A stretch of 64,000 nt of DNA from the NCBI GenBank assembly GCA_035446985.1, contig DAOTGG010000001.1, positions 20,084-84,083 on the forward strand, given 5' to 3'. Every line of letters starts with the position of its first letter. The stretch's first letter is position 1. The translations under genes were made by a program, and so were the position numbers. The stretch comes from JAQUSX01 sp035446985. Its GTDB lineage: Bacteria > Bacillota > Clostridia > Christensenellales > CAG-314. Shown here in pieces: positions 8,648 through 17,339 of the stretch. The notes under the pieces are model-generated. The model had not been told where the DNA came from and searched no databases. It was given only the letters and a program-made list of their open reading frames with translations.

Positions 8648-9145
8648 ATGAAAATACTGATTGGCAAAGTCGTCAAACCTCAGGGAATAAAAGGCGAAAT
8701 CAAAATTTCGTCCGCTATTGACGACAACGAACAATTAAAAACCGTCACGCATTTTTATTTCGGCGAAAAACGAATGGACGTAATATCTATTCGTGTTTCG
8801 TCGGGTTTTGTTTTTGCGCAAATTGACGGCATTAACGACCGTGACAAAGCCGAAACGTTGCGCAACTGGGAAGTTTACGCCGACAGGGAAGAAATTTATG
8901 TGCCGAGCGGCAGTTTTCTTATCGCCGACCTTATCGGCAGCCAAGTGTACCTTGATGACGCAACGGCGATAGGCGAACTAACGGAAATATTACAGTACGG
9001 AGCGGCGGACGTTTACATTGTTCACGGCAAAAAAACCGTGCAGTTTCCTTTTTTGAAAGATTTAGTCGTAAATATTGACATTGAAGCAAAAACGATAACT
9101 TTAAAAAAATCCCGATTTATGGAGGTCGCTTTGTATGAAGATTGA
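8648..9145 (+). CDS. rimM: Ribosome maturation factor RimM
   Basis: The 165-residue protein assists 30S head assembly near uS19. The N-terminal RimM barrel begins MKILIGKVVKPQGIKGEIK, and the C-terminal PRC-barrel half contains LIGSQVYLDD and VQFPFLKDLVVNIDIEAKTI. Its last 11 bases overlap trmD. Sitting between khpA and trmD is the standard order. Confidence 0.95.
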   Translation: MKILIGKVVKPQGIKGEIKISSAIDDNEQLKTVTHFYFGEKRMDVISIRVSSGFVFAQIDGINDRDKAETLRNWEVYADREEIYVPSGSFLIADLIGSQVYLDDATAIGELTEILQYGAADVYIVHGKKTVQFPFLKDLVVNIDIEAKTITLKKSRFMEVALYED

Positions 9146-9806
9146 CATACTTACGATTTTCCCCGAAATGTTCGATAGCTTGAAAGTATCGCTTTTGGGT
9201 AAAGCAACCGAAAAAAATCTGCTTCAAATATCGACACATGACATACGCGAATACTCGGCGGACAAGCACCACAAGACCGACGACTATACGTTCGGCGGCG
9301 GCGCGGGTATGATTATGACTCCGCAGCCCATACACGACTGCATAGACGCGGTTGACCCCGCACACAAGGCTTTGCGTATTTATATGTCGCCAAAGGGCAA
9401 AAAACTTGACCAAAATTTGGTAAAACAGCTTGCCGAAAAAGATTATATACTTTTATTATGCGGTCATTATGAAGGCGTGGATCAGCGCGTTATCGATTTT
9501 GATATCGATATGGAGCTTTCCATTGGCGATTACGTTTTGACTGGAGGCGAAATTCCCGCTATGGCGGTGGTGGACGCGGTCGCCAGGTACGTCCCCAGCG
9601 TACTTGGCAGCGAAAACGCAACCGATGAAGAAAGTTTTTCCGACGGAATGCTCGAATATCCGCAGTACACCCGTCCGCAAGTATATTTAGGAATGGAAGT
9701 GCCGTCCGTGTTGGTGTCGGGCGACCACAAAAAAATAGCCGAATGGCGAAAGGAACAATCGGAGTTATTGACGAAGAAAAACCGTCCCGATTTAGTTAAA
9801 AAATAA
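9135..9806 (+). CDS. trmD: tRNA (guanine-N1)-methyltransferase TrmD
   Basis: The 223-residue SPOUT enzyme methylates G37 of tRNAs from S-adenosylmethionine, preventing +1 frameshifting. Signatures: MKIDILTIFPEMFD, DDYTFGGGAGMIM, LLCGHYEGVDQRVI and the trefoil-knot GDYVLTGGEIPAM. The C-terminus (residues about 160-223, YTRPQVYLG ... RPDLV) is the tRNA-recognition domain. GGAGG lies 10-14 bases upstream, inside rimM. Its stop overlaps the next start. Confidence 0.98.
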   Translation: MKIDILTIFPEMFDSLKVSLLGKATEKNLLQISTHDIREYSADKHHKTDDYTFGGGAGMIMTPQPIHDCIDAVDPAHKALRIYMSPKGKKLDQNLVKQLAEKDYILLLCGHYEGVDQRVIDFDIDMELSIGDYVLTGGEIPAMAVVDAVARYVPSVLGSENATDEESFSDGMLEYPQYTRPQVYLGMEVPSVLVSGDHKKIAEWRKEQSELLTKKNRPDLVKK

Positions 9807-10648
9807 TGAAAATTCAATGGTTTCCAGGTCATATGACAAAAGCTTTGCGACTTATGCGTGAAAGCGTCAAGGCTGTAGACATAATAGGCTACGTCCTGGA
9901 CGCGCGCGCCCCTTACGCGTGCTTAAATCCCGAGTTTGAGACTTTGACCGACAGAAAACCGTGTCTTATTATATTGAATAAAGCCGACTTGGCGGACAGC
10001 GCGAAAGTCGAAAAATGGAAAAATTATTTTGAAAGCAAAGGGGAAACGACGGTCGTCGTTTCTTCCGTAAATATAAACGAAAGCAAAACGCTTTCGTCCG
10101 CCTTTTTAACAATCGCAAAACCCGTAACGGAAAAATACGCGAAGAAAGGCGTGTTTAAACCCGTAAGAGCGATGATAATCGGCGTGCCGAACTCGGGCAA
10201 GTCAACGCTCATAAACTGCGTTTCCACCCGCAAACTCGCCGTAACGGGCGATAAACCTGGCGTCACAAAAGGCAAACAATGGGTAAGGCTATCAAACGGA
10301 ATCGAGCTTATGGATACCCCGGGGACATTGTGGCCAAAATTTATCGACGACAAGACTGCGCAGCACCTTGTTTATATCGGCAGCATAAAAGACGATATTA
10401 TCGATATCGTCGAAGCGGCGGCTTTGTTTTTGGAAGAGCTTTCGGTTATGTACCCCGATTCATTAAAAGAGCGGTACGGCTTGACCGATTTAGATAAAAA
10501 ACCTTATGAAATAATGCTTGATATTTGCGTTAAACGCGGATATGTTTTACGCGGCGGCGAGTACGACACGGAGCGTTGTGCAAAAGCGATTTTGGATGAT
10601 TTTCGCAAAGGACGGCTTGGAAAAATTACTTTGGAGAGTCCGCAATGA
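9806..10648 (+). CDS. rbgA: Ribosome biogenesis GTPase RbgA (YlqF)
   Basis: The 280-residue circularly permuted GTPase is needed for late 50S assembly. The permuted motif order is visible: G4 NKAD near residue 53, then G1 GVPNSGKSTLIN near 128 and G3 DTPGTLWPK near 171. It starts MKIQWFPGHMTKALR, identical in layout to RbgA family starts. TAATG overlap with trmD and ATGA overlap with rnhB indicate tight coupling. Confidence 0.97.
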   Translation: MKIQWFPGHMTKALRLMRESVKAVDIIGYVLDARAPYACLNPEFETLTDRKPCLIILNKADLADSAKVEKWKNYFESKGETTVVVSSVNINESKTLSSAFLTIAKPVTEKYAKKGVFKPVRAMIIGVPNSGKSTLINCVSTRKLAVTGDKPGVTKGKQWVRLSNGIELMDTPGTLWPKFIDDKTAQHLVYIGSIKDDIIDIVEAAALFLEELSVMYPDSLKERYGLTDLDKKPYEIMLDICVKRGYVLRGGEYDTERCAKAILDDFRKGRLGKITLESPQ

Positions 10649-11235
10649 TAGAGTTTGAATACGAAATGTTTAAATACAAACGTCTTGCGGGGGTGGATGA
10701 AGTAGGGCGAGGTCCGCTTGCTGGTCCTGTCGTTTGCGCTTGCGTGAGTCTGCCGCTTGACGACCTTATCGAAGGAGTGCGCGACAGCAAAAAACTCACG
10801 GCTTTACAAAGAGAGAGACTTTACGAAAAGATAATGGCAAAAGCGATAGACTGCAAAATAGCTATGCGCGACCATAATATAATCGACGAAATAAATATAT
10901 TAAACGCCACAAAAGAAGCTATGACGGAGTGTATCAACGCCGTAACTGCCGAGCTTGATTACGTGCTTATCGACGCCGTGCCGATAAAAAACGCGAAATT
11001 CCCGACAAGGTCTTTTATAAAAGGCGACGACCTTAGTTATCTAATAGGCGCAGCAAGCATAGTAGCGAAAGTAACGAGAGACCGCATTATGTGCGAATAC
11101 GACCACACTTACAGCGGATACGGTTTCGGGCAAAATAAAGGATACGGAACAAAACAGCATATAGAAGCGATAAAATCGCTGGGGCTTACGCCCATACATA
11201 GACGAACTTTCGTCAAAAAAATTATAGAGTTATGA
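10645..11235 (+). CDS. rnhB: Ribonuclease HII
   Basis: The 196-residue enzyme cuts RNA of RNA/DNA hybrids and single ribonucleotides in DNA. The catalytic acidic cluster is visible: DEVGRGPLAGPVV near residue 18, VLIDAV near 110, and ASIVAKVTRDRIM with Asp near 149. It overlaps rbgA and yraN by ATGA-type junctions, the conserved rbgA-rnhB-yraN order. Confidence 0.97.
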   Translation: MIEFEYEMFKYKRLAGVDEVGRGPLAGPVVCACVSLPLDDLIEGVRDSKKLTALQRERLYEKIMAKAIDCKIAMRDHNIIDEINILNATKEAMTECINAVTAELDYVLIDAVPIKNAKFPTRSFIKGDDLSYLIGAASIVAKVTRDRIMCEYDHTYSGYGFGQNKGYGTKQHIEAIKSLGLTPIHRRTFVKKIIEL

Positions 11236-11582
11236 ACACTCGATTACTTGGCGGCTTGGGTGAAAAACAAGCCGTAATGTATCTGAAAAAACATCATTAT
11301 AAAATAATAGAAACCAACTATTTTTGCCGTTTCGGCGAGATAGATATAATAGCAAAAAAAGACAACATATTAATATTTGTAGAAGTAAAAAGTCGCGCCG
11401 ACAATAGTTTCGGCTCGCCAGCGGAAGCTGTAACGCCGAGAAAACAGCAAAAAATTATCACGGTGGCAAAAAATTACATAGCCGAACACGGCGTTAATAA
11501 TACGCAGATTAGGTTCGACGTTGTGGAAATAATCGATAAAAAAACCAACCATATTTTAGACGCGTTCAGAGTGGAAAATTAA
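11232..11582 (+). CDS. yraN: UPF0102 protein YraN, predicted nuclease fold
   Basis: The 116-residue protein belongs to the UPF0102/YraN family with a PD-(D/E)xK-like core: RFGEIDIIAKKDNILIFVEV followed by KSRADNSFG. Active-site-like Glu-Asp and E-V-K residues are present. The biological role of the family is not settled. It is translationally coupled to rnhB. Confidence 0.9.
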   Translation: MNTRLLGGLGEKQAVMYLKKHHYKIIETNYFCRFGEIDIIAKKDNILIFVEVKSRADNSFGSPAEAVTPRKQQKIITVAKNYIAEHGVNNTQIRFDVVEIIDKKTNHILDAFRVEN

Positions 11583-11631
11583 ACAAAAAATTAAATAAAT
11601 TCGCTTGCCTAATACGCTGTTAATATGATAT

Positions 11632-11710
11632 TATAATCAAGTGACTTCGGGCGGTCCAATGGCAGAAAAAATGCGTATGAACGCTTAGTTAACTTAACCA
11701 AAGGAGGAAA
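11632..11710 (+). promoter_or_regulatory. rplS promoter -10 and possible L19 leader
   Basis: A perfect TATAAT lies at 11632-11637, though no good -35 sits 17 bases upstream. The roughly 75-base leader contains a GCGT-ATGA-ACGC hairpin before AAAGGAGG. Bacillota rplS genes often carry a structured autoregulatory L19 leader. I cannot confirm a match by eye. Confidence 0.35.
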
Positions 11711-11718
11711 AGTCAATA

Positions 11719-12063
11719 ATGGACATCATCACAACAATTGAAAACGAGGGTTTGAAACAAGATATACCCGCATTTAACGTCGGCGACACCGTCAGAGTTA
11801 TGTTTAAGGTTATTGAAGGTAACAAAGAAAGAATACAGGCGTATGAAGGTATCGTTATCGCCCGCAAACACGGCGGATTGCGCGAAACTTTCACCGTCAG
11901 ACACATTTCTTCGGGTATCGGCGTTGAACGTACTTTCCCGATTCACTCTCCGAAAATTGAAAAAGTTGAAATTATCCGTAAAGGTAAAGTAAGACGCGCG
12001 AAACTTTATTATCTGCGCGAACGTACAGGCAAAGCGGCTAAAATCAAAGAAAGCATTAAATAA
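11719..12063 (+). CDS. rplS: Ribosomal protein bL19
   Basis: The 114-residue large-subunit protein sits at the 30S-50S interface. Family signatures: PAFNVGDTVRVMFKV, RIQAYEGIVIARKHGG, FTVRHISSGIGVERTFPIHS and YLRERTGKAAKIKE. An AAAGGAGG ribosome site lies 10-17 bases upstream. A strong terminator follows, closing the rpsP-rplS cluster. Confidence 0.98.
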   Translation: MDIITTIENEGLKQDIPAFNVGDTVRVMFKVIEGNKERIQAYEGIVIARKHGGLRETFTVRHISSGIGVERTFPIHSPKIEKVEIIRKGKVRRAKLYYLRERTGKAAKIKESIK

Positions 12064-12076
12064 TTTAGTACAAAAG

Positions 12077-12114
12077 AAAGCAATTCAGAATTACGAATTG
12101 CTTTTTTTATTTTT
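12077..12114 (+). terminator. Rho-independent terminator after rplS
   Basis: A 10-bp perfect stem (AAAGCAATTC with GAATTGCTTT, 8-base loop) continues into a T-rich tail. Confidence 0.9.
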
Positions 12115-12251
12115 CTAGTCTTTCGTATTTTATTAAAATCAAAATTATAAAAAATCCAGTTTAATGAAAAAAATTAGTCAAAAAGCAATCTTAATAAAAG
12201 GTTGTTTTTTCTTTTTATTTTTGCTGTTTTGGTAAATAATGTAAAAAAACC

Positions 12252-12280
12252 TTGTCATTTTTATTTTTCGAATATATAAT
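12252..12280 (+). promoter_or_regulatory. Sigma-A promoter of comM
   Basis: TTGTCA (12252-12257) and TATAAT (12275-12280) are 17 bases apart. TAGGAGA follows just before the ATG at 12305. The rest of 12115-12251 is AT-rich with nothing else recognisable. Confidence 0.8.
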
Positions 12281-12304
12281 ACAAAAAAACCTTTAGGAGA
12301 AACT

Positions 12305-13831
12305 ATGCTTTCAAAGATATACAGTTTTGGGCTTAACGGTCTTAACGGCTACCCTGTAACGCTGGAAGCGGATATCCAAAACGGACTGCCGTCTTGCAAT
12401 ATCGTGGGGCTTGCCGATACCGCCGTAAAGGAAGCGAAAGAAAGGGTTAGAGCTGCGTTAAAAAACAGCGGATACAAGTATCCGCTGGCGTCTATTGTCA
12501 TCAATCTCGCTCCCGCCGATACGAAAAAAGAAGGCACAGTGTATGACCTTGCTATGGCTTTGGCGGTTTTAATTTCGTCCGCGCAAATCACCGCCGCTTC
12601 TTCAAAAGAATATATCGTCTTGGGCGAACTGTCGCTTAACGGCGACGTCAGATACGTTTCGGGACTGCTTCCAATGCTTATTTCCGCAAAACAGCAAGGT
12701 TATAAAAAAGCCGTAATACCTTTGGCAAACCGCGACGAAGCGAAATATATTGACGAAGTGGAAATTTACGCCGTTTCGTCATTAGCGGAGACCGTGGATT
12801 TTTTGAGCGGAGCAAAGACGCTGGAAAAAATCGAAACGGAAAAATGGAGCGGAAATTCGTCATACAATACCGACAACGGCGATATAAAATATATCAAAGG
12901 ACAGTACGCTGCAAAAAGAGCGATGGAAATAGCCGTCGCAGGGGGACATAATATTTTACTTATCGGTCCGCCGGGGGCTGGTAAAACTATGCTTGCCCGC
13001 GCTGTACCGTCGATAATGCCCGACCTTACTTTTGAAGAAGCGTTGGAAGTGGCAAAAATCCACAGCGTAGCGGGAACGCTTGACGGCGGCTTCGTTTTCA
13101 GCCGACCTTTCCGTTCTCCGCACCATACCGCCACAATGGTAGCGTTAACAGGCGGCGGAACGAAAACTCATCCGGGCGAAATCAGTCTTGCTCATAACGG
13201 AGTATTGTTCCTTGACGAGCTGCCCGAATACACACGTCAAACATTGGAAGCGTTGCGGCAGCCGCTTGAAGACGGCGTTATAACGGTTTCCCGTGCGCAA
13301 GGCAGCGTAACGTACCCGGCCAATTTTATGCTTATCGCCAGTATGAACCCTTGCCCGTGCGGCAACTACGGCAGCGAAACAAGACCCTGCACTTGTTCGG
13401 CAAGTCAGATACATAAATATCTGTCAAAACTTTCGGGACCGTTACTCGACCGAATAGATATTCATATCGAAGTGGGAAGCGTGACGTACGGCGAACTAAG
13501 CGGAAACGGAGAAAGCGAATCTTCCGTGACTGTTAGAGAAAGAGTAAATAAAGCCCGCGAAATACAAGAAAGCCGCTATATCGGCTCAAAAACTCATTGC
13601 AACTCGCATATGACGAGCGGAGAACTGAAAAAATATTGCAAACTGGACTCAAAAAGTTCCGACCTTATAGAAATGTCTTTTGAAAGGCTAAATTTATCGG
13701 CAAGAGCTTACAGCAGAATAATCAAAGTCGCCCGCACGATAGCCGACCTTGACGGAAGCGAGGTTATTCGTCCGCAAGACATTGCCGAAGCTATACAATA
13801 CCGCTCGCTCGATAGAAAATACAGAGTATAA
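12305..13831 (+). CDS. comM: ComM/YifB-family AAA+ ATPase
   Basis: The 508-residue Mg-chelatase-like AAA+ protein has an N-terminal Lon-protease-like fold (residues 1-170, with LADTAVKEAKERVRAALKNSG), Walker A IGPPGAGKTMLARAV near residue 220, Walker B NGVLFLDELPEY and a Cys cluster CPCGNYGSETRPC plus CTC. In Gram-negative competence ComM is a hexameric branch-migration helicase. Its role in Bacillota is less clear. Its position just upstream of dprA suits a recombination role. Confidence 0.94.
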   Translation: MLSKIYSFGLNGLNGYPVTLEADIQNGLPSCNIVGLADTAVKEAKERVRAALKNSGYKYPLASIVINLAPADTKKEGTVYDLAMALAVLISSAQITAASSKEYIVLGELSLNGDVRYVSGLLPMLISAKQQGYKKAVIPLANRDEAKYIDEVEIYAVSSLAETVDFLSGAKTLEKIETEKWSGNSSYNTDNGDIKYIKGQYAAKRAMEIAVAGGHNILLIGPPGAGKTMLARAVPSIMPDLTFEEALEVAKIHSVAGTLDGGFVFSRPFRSPHHTATMVALTGGGTKTHPGEISLAHNGVLFLDELPEYTRQTLEALRQPLEDGVITVSRAQGSVTYPANFMLIASMNPCPCGNYGSETRPCTCSASQIHKYLSKLSGPLLDRIDIHIEVGSVTYGELSGNGESESSVTVRERVNKAREIQESRYIGSKTHCNSHMTSGELKKYCKLDSKSSDLIEMSFERLNLSARAYSRIIKVARTIADLDGSEVIRPQDIAEAIQYRSLDRKYRV

Positions 13832-13927
13832 AAAACTTTTATAAGAGATAAAAAACATATTAAGACAGCATCCGACAAGGAAATATTTTAAAAAGTTATA
13901 TGCCCAAAAGAAAATTATTTATCAACC

Positions 13928-13946
13928 ACTGACCACTTTGGTCAGT
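13928..13946 (+). repeat. Perfect palindrome upstream of dprA
   Basis: ACTGACCA (13928-13935) and TGGTCAGT (13939-13946) form an 8-bp inverted repeat with a 3-base centre. It overlaps a possible -35 (TTGGTC 13938-13943) that stands 16 bases before TAATAT (13960-13965). No T-run follows, so an operator is more likely than a terminator. The remainder of 13832-14048 shows nothing else. Confidence 0.4.
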
Positions 13947-14048
13947 AGATGTTTAGAAATAATATTGCAAGGTTGGCATTGAAAATTTAAAATATTAACT
14001 AAAAAAATATTTACAAGATAAATAAATTAACTAATAAAATAGGAAAGA

Positions 14049-15131
14049 ATGAAGTTAGAAGAAAAACTGTGTTTGATAATGTCGTCGCTCGAAATAAGCA
14101 ATAATAAGCAGAGAGAGTTGTTTTCCTGCGTGGATTTGGAGCTACTGTGGACAAACTTTTACGACGACAATCAAAAAATAAAAAAGATACTCGGCGAAAA
14201 GGATTTGTCAAGATTAAAAAGCAGTCTTAATCAGACTTATCTTGACGCGATTATTACGCAGATTGAAAAAAACGGCGTTACTGCCGTTACTTATTTTTCG
14301 CCCGAATATCCGCAAAAACTCAAAGATATTCCCGATCCGCCTTATACCTTGTACTGCAAAGGCGACGTTAGCTTGCTTAATTCCGACGGTATCGCAGTCG
14401 TCGGCACAAGAAAAATTTCCGCTTACGGTCGACGGGTTACGGCGCATTTTACCGACGAATTAGCAAAGCATTTCACCATTATTTCGGGCTTGGCTTACGG
14501 AGTGGACACCGTAGCACACGAAGTTACGCTAAAAGCGGGCGGCAAAACTATCGCCGTCTTAGGCAGCGGCGTATGTTACATTTACCCCGCCGCAAACGAA
14601 AATCTGGCAAGAAAAATACTCGAAAACGGCGGACTTATCGTATCGGAATTTGGTGTTTTCGGCGAACCGAATAACTATCATTTTCCTATGCGCAATCGTA
14701 TAGTTTCGGGACTTTCGCAAGCGTTATTGATTACTGAAGCTCCGTTAAAAAGCGGAACTATGACAACGCTAGAACACGCTTTGGAGCAAGGAAAAGACGT
14801 ATTCGCCGTTCCAGGCGAAATATATTCGCAAAACTCAATGGGCTGTAACGAACTATTAAAAAGGCTTCAAGGAGCGCTCGTTACCGACCCGAAAGACATT
14901 TTGCGCGATATGAACGTCAGGTACGAAAAAAAAGAAAAGAAGTCTATTCAACTTGACTTAACACAGCAAAGTGTAGTAAATTTGTTAATTACTGGAAAGA
15001 AAAATTTTGACGAGCTAGTGGAAACTACAAAATTAAACCCGTCCGAGCTTGCGTTTATTTTGTCAAACCTAGAGCTAATGGGCTGTATAATGAAACTTCC
15101 AGGCAATGTTTATCAATATATGGAGGACTAA
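14049..15131 (+). CDS. dprA: DNA-processing protein DprA (Smf)
   Basis: The 360-residue protein loads RecA on incoming single-stranded DNA in transformation. It has a Rossmann-like core: AVVGTRKISAYGRRVT, IISGLAYGVDTVAHE, TIAVLGSGVCYIYPAAN, LIVSEFGV and FPMRNRIVSGLS. The last 60 residues look like the small winged-helix DprA C-domain. It starts at ATG after AGGAAAG. The dprA-topA-trmFO order is conserved in Bacillota. Confidence 0.96.
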   Translation: MKLEEKLCLIMSSLEISNNKQRELFSCVDLELLWTNFYDDNQKIKKILGEKDLSRLKSSLNQTYLDAIITQIEKNGVTAVTYFSPEYPQKLKDIPDPPYTLYCKGDVSLLNSDGIAVVGTRKISAYGRRVTAHFTDELAKHFTIISGLAYGVDTVAHEVTLKAGGKTIAVLGSGVCYIYPAANENLARKILENGGLIVSEFGVFGEPNNYHFPMRNRIVSGLSQALLITEAPLKSGTMTTLEHALEQGKDVFAVPGEIYSQNSMGCNELLKRLQGALVTDPKDILRDMNVRYEKKEKKSIQLDLTQQSVVNLLITGKKNFDELVETTKLNPSELAFILSNLELMGCIMKLPGNVYQYMED

Positions 15132-15134
15132 CAA

Positions 15135-17339
15135 GTGAAGCTTGTTATAGTGGAATCACCCGCAAAAGCCAAAACGATAGCTAAATATCTTGGAGAAGGT
15201 TATTACGTCGACGCTTCGGGGGGACATGTAAGAGATTTACCCGTAAAAAAACTCGGCGTAGACTTAAAAAATAATTACGAGCCTATTTATGAAATCACGG
15301 AAGGAAAAAACGAAACGATAGACAGGCTTATGAAAAAGGCAAGCAAAGCCGAACAAGTATATTTGGCTACCGACCCTGACCGCGAAGGCGAAGCTATTTC
15401 GTGGCACTTATCAAACGCGTTAAAACTTGACGGAAACCTTAAAAACCGCATAATGTTTAACGAAATAAGCAAAAACGCGGTGCAAAAAGCCTTGGAAAAA
15501 CCCGACTATATCAATATGAATCTCGTCAACGCTCAGCAAGCGCGCAGAGTGTTGGATAGACTCGTCGGCTATAAGGTTTCTCCCGTATTATGCAAAAAAA
15601 TTCAACCGAAACTTTCCGCGGGCAGAGTGCAGTCCGCGGCTTTAAAAATAATCGTAGACCGTGAGCGCGAGATAAAAGCGTTTGTTTCCGAAGAATATTG
15701 GACGATTACGGCGCTGCTTGAAAAAGCGGGCGAACAGCCGTCCTTCAAAGCGTTACTCGCTACCGCCGATGGCAAAAAAATCAAAATTTCTGATAAAACG
15801 CAATGCGACGAGATTTTGAAAAATATAGGTAATAATCCTTTTGCGGTCTCGTCAGTCAAAAAAACAGTCACCAATTCTTCGCCTTATCCGCCTTTTACCA
15901 CAAGCACAATGCAGCAGGACGCGGGCAACAAACTGAAATTCACCTCAAAAACGACTATGTCGCTTGCGCAGCAGCTGTATGAAGGCGTGGAAATCGACGG
16001 CGAACATATCGCTCTCGTAACATACATCCGTACGGACTCGGTAAGAATTTCCGCCGACGCTCAAAACTCGGCAAGAGAATATATAAAAGAAAAATTCGGC
16101 AGTAAATACGTTCCCGAAAAGCCGAATTTTTACGCTACAAAAAAAGCGGCGCAGGACGCCCACGAAGCAATAAGACCGATTAACTTAGCGGTAACCCCAG
16201 AAAGTTTAAAAGGCAAAATTCAGCCTAATATGCAAAAGCTTTATACGCTTATCTACACCAGATTTTTGGCAAGTCAAGCGGCGAAAGCGGTATACGACAG
16301 CGTGAGCGTCGTTATTGACTGCGATAAATACGGTTTCAAGGCAAACGGACGCACGGTTGTTTTCGACGGTTACACACGCATTTACGGCGAGCATAAAAAC
16401 ACCGACGACGAAGAAGAAAACGCGAAGTTGCCGTCTTTGGCTGTAGGTGACAATCTTTTAAATAAAGGTATTACGCCCGAGCAAAAGTTTACGAAAGCTC
16501 CCGCCCGTTACACCGAAGCTTCTTTGATAAAAACTATGGAAGAAAACGGCATAGGAAGACCAAGCACTTTTTCCACAATTTTGTCAACGCTTTACTCGAG
16601 AACTTACGTCGAAAAAGACGGAAAATCGCTAATGCCCACGGAACTGGGATTTACGGTAACGGAATACCTGGAAAAATATTTTGCCGACATAGTGGACGTG
16701 GAATTTACGGCGGGCATGGAGACAAAACTTGACGACATCGAAGAAAAATCGGCGGACTGGCGCAATATCGTCGACGAGTTTTACAAGCCGCTTGAGGAAA
16801 AAATAAACTCGGCAAAAACGAGCGAAATCGTGATGCTGCCCGATGAAAAAATCGATCAAAAATGCGAGAAATGCGGCTCTCCCATGGTTTTAAAGATGGG
16901 CAGATTCGGCAAATATTTAGCTTGCTCAAATACCGAATGCGATTTTAAAAAAAGCCTGAAAAAAGCCGCACCTGTCGTTATGACGGATGTTCTTTGCGAT
17001 AAATGCGGCGCGCCTATGGTGGAAAGATTGTCTAAATACGGCAAGTTTTTGGCATGCAGCAATTACCCGACTTGCAAAAACACCAAAACCGTTAATGAAA
17101 AAGCTGGCGTTTGCCCCGACTGCGGCGCAGACCTTATTAAAAGAATGTCAAAATACGGCAAGCCTTTTTACGGCTGTTCAAATTATCCTAAATGCAAATT
17201 TATTTCATGGGACAAACCCGTAGACAAAAAATGCCCCGATTGCGGCGGCGGTATGGTATTGAAAGAATATAAAAACGGCGCGAAATATAAATGTATAAAT
17301 AAAGACTGCGGACATATCGAGGACGCGAATGAAAGTTAA
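15135..17339 (+). CDS. topA: DNA topoisomerase I
   Basis: The 734-residue type IA topoisomerase relaxes negative supercoils. It starts with GTG, with TGGAGG 9-14 bases upstream. The Toprim domain begins KLVIVESPAKAKTIAKYLG and holds the TDPDREGEA acidic triad. The nucleophilic Tyr is residue 297 in VTYIRTDS. The C-terminus carries four tandem zinc-ribbon modules starting CEKCGSPMV, CDKCGAPMV, CPDCGADLI and CPDCGGGMV. It overlaps trmFO by 11 bases. Confidence 0.98.
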   Translation: MKLVIVESPAKAKTIAKYLGEGYYVDASGGHVRDLPVKKLGVDLKNNYEPIYEITEGKNETIDRLMKKASKAEQVYLATDPDREGEAISWHLSNALKLDGNLKNRIMFNEISKNAVQKALEKPDYINMNLVNAQQARRVLDRLVGYKVSPVLCKKIQPKLSAGRVQSAALKIIVDREREIKAFVSEEYWTITALLEKAGEQPSFKALLATADGKKIKISDKTQCDEILKNIGNNPFAVSSVKKTVTNSSPYPPFTTSTMQQDAGNKLKFTSKTTMSLAQQLYEGVEIDGEHIALVTYIRTDSVRISADAQNSAREYIKEKFGSKYVPEKPNFYATKKAAQDAHEAIRPINLAVTPESLKGKIQPNMQKLYTLIYTRFLASQAAKAVYDSVSVVIDCDKYGFKANGRTVVFDGYTRIYGEHKNTDDEEENAKLPSLAVGDNLLNKGITPEQKFTKAPARYTEASLIKTMEENGIGRPSTFSTILSTLYSRTYVEKDGKSLMPTELGFTVTEYLEKYFADIVDVEFTAGMETKLDDIEEKSADWRNIVDEFYKPLEEKINSAKTSEIVMLPDEKIDQKCEKCGSPMVLKMGRFGKYLACSNTECDFKKSLKKAAPVVMTDVLCDKCGAPMVERLSKYGKFLACSNYPTCKNTKTVNEKAGVCPDCGADLIKRMSKYGKPFYGCSNYPKCKFISWDKPVDKKCPDCGGGMVLKEYKNGAKYKCINKDCGHIEDANES

